This document shows positions 1 through 4,973 of a DNA stretch of 5,401 bases, piece by piece. Source of the DNA: JAGPKI01 sp052034135 (lineage in GTDB: Bacteria > Caldisericota > Caldisericia > UBA6126 > JAGPKI01); NCBI GenBank assembly GCA_052034135.1, contig JBPOJC010000020.1, positions 1 to 5,401 on the forward strand, read 5' to 3'. The first letter of the stretch is position 1. Every line of letters starts with the position of its first letter. The position numbers and the translations under genes were made by a program. The notes below the pieces were generated by a model. That model saw only the letters and a list, made by a program, of their open reading frames with translations. It did not search any database and was not told where the DNA came from.

Positions 1-2
1 TT

Positions 3-65
3 CTCCTTGTATTTAACATACCACCTTTTGATTACAAAAAAGACAAACTATACTGTAGTATATAA
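3..65 (+). CDS. Possible 3' end of an upstream gene (partial)
   Basis: The frame starting at base 3 is open from the window edge to a TAA at 63-65. It gives about 20 residues of ordinary hydrophilic protein (NIPPFDYKKDKLY within it). If genuine, it would be the tail of a gene lying upstream, perhaps another immunity gene given the pattern of the locus. A second frame, starting at base 1, is also open to a TAA at 73-75, so the choice of frame rests only on how protein-like the peptide looks. Nothing about function can be said. Confidence 0.3.
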   Translation, partial: LLVFNIPPFDYKKDKLYCSI

Positions 66-117
66 CAAAAAATAATTAACTGATTATATCAGGGGAAACA
101 TTGGTTAGTTTGGGAAG

Positions 118-480
118 TTGGGTTTAACCCTTTCTACAGAAGGAAATAATGATGCAGGAATAAAAGGATTTGATTATGAATATGCTTATCTTAAGACATC
201 AGAATGGACTACTCTAATTAAATTAAGAGAATGTAAATTCTTTTATTATGAAGGTACGACTCAGGAATTCTGTGATAGAATGAAAAAATGTAGAAATAAA
301 TTACATGAGCTTGTAAAAGGAAACAGGCAATTTTGCCTAGATAAAACATGGTGGTTACACACAAGTTGCTACAATAGCGACTACAGAGGCTATAGGGGTA
401 GAGGAGATACTGGCAAATGCGATGCAAATGACGATATTATGACTTTCGATTATTTTAGAGCTTATTGGAGATGCTCATAA
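118..480 (+). CDS. Cysteine-rich orphan toxin-tip-like fragment (tip A), likely not independently translated
   Basis: This is a 120-codon frame of unrecognised family. It opens after a TAG at 106-108, and its only early start is a TTG at 118 with GGGAAG directly abutting it, which is not a usable ribosome binding site. The first in-frame ATG is codon 55, also without such a site. The product has seven cysteines (LREC, QEFC, MKKC, RQFC, TSCY, GKCD, WRCS), no membrane segment, and many aromatic residues near the C-terminus. No RHS repeat is visible, unlike the two later fragments. The calling as a toxin tip is inference. It rests on position (13 bases before a strong-SD membrane-anchored gene), cysteine richness shared with tips B and C, higher GC than the genes between (28 of 60 in bases 361-420), and the missing start. 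It could instead be a small intact gene using TTG, or a frameshifted remnant. Confidence 0.5.
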   Translation: MGLTLSTEGNNDAGIKGFDYEYAYLKTSEWTTLIKLRECKFFYYEGTTQEFCDRMKKCRNKLHELVKGNRQFCLDKTWWLHTSCYNSDYRGYRGRGDTGKCDANDDIMTFDYFRAYWRCS

Positions 481-488
481 AAAGGAGG
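481..488 (+). promoter_or_regulatory. Strong ribosome binding site of immunity A
   Basis: AAAGGAGG begins at the first base after the tip A stop codon and lies 5 bases before the ATG at 494. It is a near-perfect match to the anti-Shine-Dalgarno sequence. It fixes the start of the following gene and lets it be translated independently of the upstream fragment. Confidence 0.85.
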
Positions 489-493
489 ATAAA

Positions 494-1600
494 ATGACTG
501 CAAACAAGAAACTAAATCTTAAATATAAATATGGTATATTTGTAATTATATCTGTTATTTTGGTAATTTCATTATATCATGTTTACTTTTTAAATCTGAA
601 TAATAGGAGAGAAGCCTTATTTAATGAATGTTTTAAAGTTATTGGAAGTTTTAGATGTAAAGAACCCTTAAAATTAATTACAATCTCACCTAACAGCGAA
701 GAATTGTTTGCACTCACTTACTTGGGAGAAGTATATTCCTACTCTGTGACAGATGGAAAACAGATTGAGCATATTTGTGATATTGATGATAAGCTTTATG
801 ACCCAATTTATATGTATATAGATGATTCTAAAACATTGTACTTTTTAGATAATGAAGTGCCAAGTGAGCCCAGAACAGTTTCCTGCTCAGATAATAAAGT
901 TGTGTTAACGAGAACAATCTTTTACCCTACGCAAGCAAAGTACTTAGGAAACTATAAAATAAAATATATAAAAACCAACGAAAAACACTCGGATGAATTT
1001 CAGCCTATCAACCTTAACTTGAGTATTTTCCCAACTTTAAACCCTTCTCCGCAAAGTAAACTCGTTTTTGTTGATGAGAACTTGTATTTTTTAGATTCTT
1101 CCCTTGTTGATTTGAATAATTTTTCAGTAAATTTTAAACAGATACCATTTTCAGAATATGGGAAAAATAAATTGTTACATATAAATTTAAAAACTAAGCA
1201 AATTGACACTTATCTTGATACCCCTCCTTCTTCAACAGCTATTATTTCATTTGATATACAAGAAGATAAGCTTGTGTTACTGACGAGAACAAATAAGAAA
1301 GAACTGAAACAAGTTGGAAATGAGATACTTGTCTATAATTGCAAAAAAGAAATAATAGAAAAACAATTTTCACTAAAAATTGATTGTAACGATATTTATT
1401 TTATAAGCACAGATAAATTAATTGCAGTAAATAATGATTCACTTTTATTAATAGATATCGATAAACAAAGAGAAATAGCAAATATAAATGTTTCAACTTC
1501 CCTTTCTTGGTTTGTAAAGAATCCTACTGGTTTTTACTTAGTTAGAAGAGATGGGAATAATGACAATCAATATAATATTTATAAATTTATAGGTAAATAA
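494..1600 (+). CDS. Membrane-anchored beta-propeller-like protein, putative immunity A
   Basis: This is a 368-residue protein of unrecognised family. A short basic N-terminus (KKLNLKYKYK-like) is followed by one hydrophobic segment at about residues 14-33 and no lipobox cysteine, so it is probably a type II anchored protein with its bulk outside the cytoplasm. The remainder has repeated beta-rich units of the kind seen in WD40/YVTN-type propellers. Examples are at about 61-94 (LITISPNSEELFALTYLGEVY), 103-120, 189-203, 247-292, 299-331 (SLLLIDIDKQREIANI) and 338-365. The propeller call is from pattern only. The gene starts 13 bases after tip A with a strong binding site, and its end overlaps the open RHS frame of the next module by 8 bases. 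By analogy with RHS/CDI loci, where an immunity gene directly follows each toxin tip, it is inferred to neutralise tip A. It could alternatively be an unrelated sensor or surface protein. Confidence 0.85.
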   Translation: MTANKKLNLKYKYGIFVIISVILVISLYHVYFLNLNNRREALFNECFKVIGSFRCKEPLKLITISPNSEELFALTYLGEVYSYSVTDGKQIEHICDIDDKLYDPIYMYIDDSKTLYFLDNEVPSEPRTVSCSDNKVVLTRTIFYPTQAKYLGNYKIKYIKTNEKHSDEFQPINLNLSIFPTLNPSPQSKLVFVDENLYFLDSSLVDLNNFSVNFKQIPFSEYGKNKLLHINLKTKQIDTYLDTPPSSTAIISFDIQEDKLVLLTRTNKKELKQVGNEILVYNCKKEIIEKQFSLKIDCNDIYFISTDKLIAVNNDSLLLIDIDKQREIANINVSTSLSWFVKNPTGFYLVRRDGNNDNQYNIYKFIGK

Positions 1601-1700
1601 AGTCTGTGATAAATTTAGCTGGAACAGTAGAGGTAAACTAACACAGCTTATAGCAGTAGAAAATGGAACAAATACAACATTTTCCTTCTCTTATGACGGA
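1593..1700 (+). other. Start-less 5' extension of the RHS frame of module B
   Basis: The reading frame of the 1701-2546 gene is open upstream to a TAG at 1590-1592. The stretch reads as a good YD repeat: CDKFSWNSRGKLTQL, then a short loop, then TFSFSYDGMNRISG. The F-W-N-x-x-G-x-L and Y-D-x-x-N-R landmarks are those of canonical RHS repeats. There is no ATG, GTG or TTG with a binding site here. The region is therefore RHS coding homology cut off from its original 5' part, and the cut falls at the stop codon of immunity A (1598-1600). Confidence 0.75.
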
Positions 1701-2546
1701 ATGAATAGAATAAGTGGATACAATAAAACAACAACTGAAGTAGGAATGCCTCCTCAGACTGAAGAGTGGAACTTCTACTACGGTCCTATAGGAATTGATA
1801 ATGCAGAAAGGTTTCAGAATAGTGTGCAGAACCTAATAATAGATTATTCAACTGATACAAAAGGAAGGATATTATCAATGAGTTATAACGAAATTGGTGA
1901 CTATAATGGGGAATTATTCTACACATTTGATAGTTTTGGCAATACTTCTGCTTTAACAGATCAAGGAAATGTAATTGTAGGATACCTGTATGACTTAAAT
2001 AATGGAGCAATTAAGAGTGAATACAATCCTCAAGGAATAGATAATCCATATAAAGGTGGTGGAAAAGAAAGAACACTTTCATTAAAACCATGGGGGCCAA
2101 TAGTTTTTGATATACCGGAAAGAGGAATGTGGGCATTAAGAGAAAGGTTTATATCTGTTTATATTGGAGACTGGGGAGCATTCGCAGTAGCAGGAAATTC
2201 GTTTCAAGTTTCTCCTCAACCTTTTCTTGGTATGTTGTGTGAATGTGAGTGGCTAAAGGGAAAAGGCAAATTTACTGAAAATGACAGGAATACAATTAAA
2301 AAAACGCTAAGAAACAAAGTAGAAAAAGAGGGGAAAACCGTATCTGAAGCTGAATTAGATAAAGCTGTTGATGCTCTTGAAAAAGATATGAATGACTGCT
2401 GTAATGAAAATGGCAATTACAAAGGTCATCATGGATACATTACTATAGGGAGCGGTGGCGGTGTAGTAGCTTTTGGAATAGATTGCGGATTAAGTGTAAA
2501 GGGTGGATATTTTAATATAATTCTTTCACGGTATATCTTAGGTTGA
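1701..2546 (+). CDS. RHS (YD-repeat) C-terminal fragment with cysteine-containing tip B
   Basis: This is 281 codons from the first ATG, which lies inside a YD repeat and has no proper ribosome binding site, so the true module is a start-less remnant of a longer RHS protein. Residues 1-117 carry YD-repeat sequence (YNEIGDYNGELFYTFDSFGN at 62-81). Residues 115-124 are NPYKGGGKER, a classic RHS motif. Residues 142-158 (GMWALRERFISVYIGDW) match the usual GLYYLRARYYDPxxGRW. Residues 164-177 (AGNSFQVSPQPFLG) correspond to the NNPVNxxDPxG end of the core, with the aspartate replaced. The tip, from about 178 to 281, is unique. It has five cysteines (C180, C182, C233, C234, C262), a charged helical stretch at about 190-230, and a glycine-rich hydrophobic tail (YITIGSGGGVVAFGI). 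I cannot assign it to a toxin family. The 104-residue tip is followed after 85 bases by immunity B. Confidence 0.8.
   Translation: MNRISGYNKTTTEVGMPPQTEEWNFYYGPIGIDNAERFQNSVQNLIIDYSTDTKGRILSMSYNEIGDYNGELFYTFDSFGNTSALTDQGNVIVGYLYDLNNGAIKSEYNPQGIDNPYKGGGKERTLSLKPWGPIVFDIPERGMWALRERFISVYIGDWGAFAVAGNSFQVSPQPFLGMLCECEWLKGKGKFTENDRNTIKKTLRNKVEKEGKTVSEAELDKAVDALEKDMNDCCNENGNYKGHHGYITIGSGGGVVAFGIDCGLSVKGGYFNIILSRYILG
1863..2051 (+). repeat. RHS-core segment, copy 1 (homologous to 3272-3463)
   Basis: This part encodes residues 55-117 of module B and aligns with residues 4-67 of module C. YNEIGDYNGELFYTFDSFGN against YNETGGFNGNLTYVYDNYGN gives 11 of 20 identities. NNGAIKSEYNPQGIDNPY against NNGAIDTRYNPYDIDDSF gives 10 of 18, with a one-residue indel between the blocks. 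The DNA is clearly diverged, so this is an old paralogous repeat and not a recent duplication. Confidence 0.7.
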
Positions 2547-2617
2547 AATAAATATTTGTAGTTAGCATCGACAAAATGTTCTTTCAAATTATTCTTAAAT
2601 TTTATAAATAGATTAAA

Positions 2618-2623
2618 AGGAGG
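2618..2623 (+). promoter_or_regulatory. Ribosome binding site selecting a GTG start
   Basis: AGGAGG, within AAAAGGAGGGAG, lies 8 bases before the GTG at 2632. The strength of this site decides in favour of the GTG codon as start. The peptide it gives (MRKFLTFW) is a natural basic lead-in to the hydrophobic anchor that follows. The 85-base gap before the gene (2547-2631) is very AT-rich and shows neither a convincing promoter nor a hairpin terminator. Confidence 0.8.
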
Positions 2624-2631
2624 GAGAAATA

Positions 2632-3276
2632 GTGAGAAAGTTTTTAACTTTTTGGATATCTATTTTAATTTTGTTTATAGTTGTGTTAATAATCTGTTAT
2701 CATATTTATCCATTCCGAAATGAAGATAAATACTGTTTAACTCCATCTATGAAAGAAAAAATAGAGAAACTATTTACCACTGATGCCTTCAGTTTTTATA
2801 AAATAGAAGAAGATCATGATGAAATAACAATATGGGTTGAATTATCCTCTTACAATGAAGTCATCGGTTTATATTCTTTTTCTTTAGATGATTTAGATGA
2901 GATTGCTGATTTATATCCTACTGGAAGTAAGATAAATACCTATGAGCCTGCTGAGAAAAGTCTTCTTTATCTTGTTTCACTTCAAAAAACTCCAGAAATG
3001 AAGAAATTGATCGAGAATGCACATAATGCAGGTAAAAAAGTTAAATTAAAAATGGTACAAAATTTAAATCAAGTAAAGAATATTAAAATTTCTGATTTAA
3101 CTGTCACAGATAATAAGGGAAGGAAAAAAATTTTTAAAGTTGAACTATTAAATGTAATTTGCGAATTTGAATATCCATATCACGACAATCCAAAAGAATT
3201 AAAATTCTTAAATATAAAATATCCTGAATCTCTTTCTAATGTAGATGTTAAAAAAATAGAAATTGCTTATAAGTAG
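2632..3276 (+). CDS. Small membrane-anchored protein, putative immunity B
   Basis: This is a 214-residue protein of unrecognised family, starting at GTG with a strong binding site. A basic start (MRKF) leads into a single hydrophobic segment at about residues 5-27, then a roughly 185-residue soluble part rich in charged residues that looks mixed alpha/beta. It contains an acidic patch around EEDHDE and a lysine-rich stretch at KNAGKKVKLKM-like positions in the second half. No catalytic motif is visible. The topology implies most of the protein lies on the outer side of the membrane. It follows tip B by 85 bases, and its stop codon lies at the very start of the RHS homology of module C. By its place it is inferred to protect against tip B. 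GC is low (13 of 60 in bases 3061-3120), well under the flanking tips. Confidence 0.82.
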   Translation: MRKFLTFWISILILFIVVLIICYHIYPFRNEDKYCLTPSMKEKIEKLFTTDAFSFYKIEEDHDEITIWVELSSYNEVIGLYSFSLDDLDEIADLYPTGSKINTYEPAEKSLLYLVSLQKTPEMKKLIENAHNAGKKVKLKMVQNLNQVKNIKISDLTVTDNKGRKKIFKVELLNVICEFEYPYHDNPKELKFLNIKYPESLSNVDVKKIEIAYK

Positions 3277-4063
3277 AATTCCCATAGCTTCCTATAATGA
3301 AACAGGAGGATTTAATGGAAACCTTACTTATGTTTATGATAACTATGGTAATATATTAGACTTACTAAAAGATAATGGAGATCCGGCAAAAGCTATTTTA
3401 ATTAACCCTAATAATGGTGCAATTGATACAAGATATAACCCATATGATATTGATGACTCATTCACCTATAGAGCAAGAGATGGATTTATGAGTATAGGAG
3501 ACTTATGGGCAAATGGAGATGGAACAGTTTACTTACAAGGTCATCCTGTAATACCCAATCCCTGGGGAAATGTCTCCACAAATGGAACAACTACTACAAC
3601 CACTACGGATATAACCGATAAAGGTGGAGGGGATACAGAAGAGTGTTGTAGTTTAAAAGATTGTTGTGAAAAAATTAGAGAAAAACAGATTTCTGGTTAT
3701 CAAGATTGGATGGGGCATTGGGATGAAGCCGGATACATTAGCGGATATGAACGAGGTAAAAATGGTTTTGATTGTAACGAAGCTTTAGTTGATTATATGT
3801 TAGCAAAATGTGATTATCTTTATGGTACAGGTGGTTCTGGTGATGCAGAGGATAATAAAGAACATGGAGCATGGCAACAGCGCTATTTTGCATATGTTGC
3901 AAGATGGGCGGGATGTAAGTGGGCAACACATCCTGAAACAACAGATGTATATGACCCTGTAAGAGTCTCGTATGCAAGACGTAGCAAAAATCAAGGTCAT
4001 GGATGGACTAGTGGCACTCCTGCAGATGTAAACGAAGAATGTGAGAAATATGCTGGCTGTTAA
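3263..4063 (+). CDS. RHS (YD-repeat) C-terminal fragment with cysteine-rich tip C
   Basis: This is 266 codons if begun at the TTG at 3263, which lies inside the end of immunity B and has no binding site. The RHS homology itself begins at about residue 5. Residues 11-30 (YNETGGFNGNLTYVYDNYGN) are a YD repeat. Residues 50-60 (NNGAIDTRYNP) match module B. Residues 69-82 (YRARDGFMSIGDLW) match the YRARYYDPxxGRW block. Residues 87-102 (GTVYLQGHPVIPNPWG) match NLYxYVxNNPVNxxDPWG at the core end, with N in place of the usual D. Compared with module B, about 27 residues carrying the GKER motif are missing. A glycine/threonine linker with seven consecutive threonines (109-115) leads to the tip. The tip has nine cysteines (CC at 128-129, CC at 134-135, then 171, 183, 218, 260, 266) and many W/Y/H residues. 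It matches no toxin family I know. The 3' end overlaps the start of immunity C. Confidence 0.8.
   Translation: MLISRIPIASYNETGGFNGNLTYVYDNYGNILDLLKDNGDPAKAILINPNNGAIDTRYNPYDIDDSFTYRARDGFMSIGDLWANGDGTVYLQGHPVIPNPWGNVSTNGTTTTTTTDITDKGGGDTEECCSLKDCCEKIREKQISGYQDWMGHWDEAGYISGYERGKNGFDCNEALVDYMLAKCDYLYGTGGSGDAEDNKEHGAWQQRYFAYVARWAGCKWATHPETTDVYDPVRVSYARRSKNQGHGWTSGTPADVNEECEKYAGC
3272..3463 (+). repeat. RHS-core segment, copy 2 (homologous to 1863-2051)
   Basis: This is the counterpart of the module B segment, starting essentially at the stop codon of immunity B (TAG at 3274-3276, read in the RHS frame as part of AGT-AGA). It retains less of the RHS core than module B: it begins mid-way through what is residue 54-56 of module B. 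The two fragments therefore have different 5' break points. Confidence 0.7.
4041..4063 (+). promoter_or_regulatory. Stop/start overlap of tip C and immunity C
   Basis: The tip C stop (TAA, 4061-4063) lies downstream of both candidate starts of the next gene, a GTG at 4041 and an ATG at 4050, giving an overlap of 23 or 14 bases. Only a weak GAAGA (4034-4038) or GAG (4043-4045) precedes these starts. The arrangement suggests translational coupling: ribosomes ending on tip C could start immunity C. Confidence 0.5.
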
Positions 4064-4937
4064 AAAATTCAAAATACCAATTTTGAGAATTTCAGAAATA
4101 GTTTTACTGGTTACATTCTTATTTCTTCAGGAGCTACATCCTGCTCTGTCTAAATATAATTCAGACAAATTTAGCAATCACATTGTAGAATCATTTGGTG
4201 CGCCTTATCTTCTTAGACAGCGAATGCCTTTAAAACAATTAGAAAAAATGTGGAATAAAAAAGTTTGCGGAATATATTATCTTCTGGAAGAAAGTGAAGA
4301 AAATCTTATTCTTCCAAACAAATATGGATTAAAACGCTATGAATATCTAAAAAAGAAACTAACCATAAATAATTATGGGCTAACTTTAAATATTATTGAT
4401 GATCAATCCTATTGGATGGGTTGGGGTAGTGGTAAAAATGAAGAGGAAAAAAATAATGATTGGCTTAAAGAAATTTCTTCTCTGATAAGTAAATCAAAAA
4501 GTAAACTTCATATAGCTGAGAAAAGAGCACTAATCCAGCGCTACCAGGATGAATATCAAGTTACATTTAACATTAAGTGGGAGACTATTCCAGATAAAGA
4601 AACACTTTCCCGCTATAGATATCTCTTATTCCTTGTAGCAGATGAAATTTATGTAGAAGATTTTACAGATAAACTTGGCAAACCAATCTTTGAAAATGTA
4701 GCTTATGACTTTATTCCTTTAGAGAGAGATGACACTAAGGCTTTTGATGGAAGTGGATTACCTTTAGTATCCTTAAATCGGAAAATTTCGCCAGAAGATG
4801 AAATGATAACATTATGCACAGCTACTTTCAAATTACCTGAAATGAAACGAGATACTGGATGGTCATTGCATTTAATATTAGAAGACCCTGAGAATTTGGG
4901 TGAAACAATCTTTTCTTATAGAATAAGGTTGTTATAA
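4041..4937 (+). CDS. Membrane-anchored protein, putative immunity C
   Basis: This is a 298-residue protein of unrecognised family if begun at GTG 4041, or 295 residues from the ATG at 4050. The latter is equally plausible because neither has a good binding site. A basic N-terminus (VKKFKIPILR) precedes one hydrophobic segment at about residues 17-32 (SEIVLLVTFLFLQ), so it is an uncleaved anchor or a signal peptide with no lipobox. The soluble part has a lysine/glutamate-rich first half, including a tryptophan/glycine patch (YWMGWGSGK, about 124-132). The second half is beta-rich (about 173-298), with alternating hydrophobic strands such as YLLFLVADEIYVEDF and GWSLHLILEDP, and ends in SYRIRLL. 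This looks like an immunoglobulin-like or other beta-sandwich, from pattern only. It overlaps tip C, which supports a toxin/immunity pairing more strongly than for the other two pairs. Confidence 0.82.
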   Translation: MRNMLAVKKFKIPILRISEIVLLVTFLFLQELHPALSKYNSDKFSNHIVESFGAPYLLRQRMPLKQLEKMWNKKVCGIYYLLEESEENLILPNKYGLKRYEYLKKKLTINNYGLTLNIIDDQSYWMGWGSGKNEEEKNNDWLKEISSLISKSKSKLHIAEKRALIQRYQDEYQVTFNIKWETIPDKETLSRYRYLLFLVADEIYVEDFTDKLGKPIFENVAYDFIPLERDDTKAFDGSGLPLVSLNRKISPEDEMITLCTATFKLPEMKRDTGWSLHLILEDPENLGETIFSYRIRLL

Positions 4938-4960
4938 TACATTTAAAATGTGTGCCATTA

Positions 4961-4968
4961 AGGGGTGA
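4961..4968 (+). promoter_or_regulatory. Ribosome binding site of the last gene
   Basis: AGGGGTGA, followed by T, lies 5 bases before the ATG at 4974. The GGTGAT part pairs well with the 3' end of 16S rRNA. It supports the start of a gene that runs off the window and gives it translation independent of immunity C, whose stop is at 4935-4937. Confidence 0.75.
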
Positions 4969-4973
4969 TATAT

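Noticed and set aside
28..54. Promoter-like hexamers TTGATT (28-33) and TATACT (49-54).
   Set aside because: The spacing is only 15 bases, the -35 match is 4 of 6, and the DNA is so AT-rich that such pairs are expected by chance. The site may also lie inside coding sequence.
118..480. Phospholipase A2-like reading of the C/H pattern in tip A.
   Set aside because: There is no CCxxHDxC catalytic motif, only scattered cysteines and single histidines, so no enzyme call is justified.
1000..1209. Minus-strand open frame opposite immunity A, and similar ones at 218-427, 1786-2010, 2216-2416, 3738-3977 and 3800-4072.
   Set aside because: All are short, lack ribosome binding sites, have low-complexity or shadow-like composition, and lie opposite well-supported + strand coding.
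2543..2608. Promoter-like hexamers TTGAAA (2543), TCGACA (2568) and TATAAA (2603) before immunity B.
   Set aside because: No pair has 16-18 base spacing (TCGACA to TATAAA is about 29), so no promoter can be supported in the 85-base gap.
3304..3359. A perfect AGGAGG (3304-3309) 5 bases before an out-of-frame ATG (3315) giving a 14-codon hydrophobic peptide ending at TAG 3357-3359.
   Set aside because: The site is produced by the codons for the conserved RHS residues T-G-G-F-N-G, and module B has no counterpart. It is most likely incidental.
4939..4951. A short inverted repeat, ACATTT-A-AAATGT, between immunity C and the last gene.
   Set aside because: It has a 6-base arm with no room for a loop, is AT-rich and has no T-run. 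It is neither a credible terminator nor a supportable operator.
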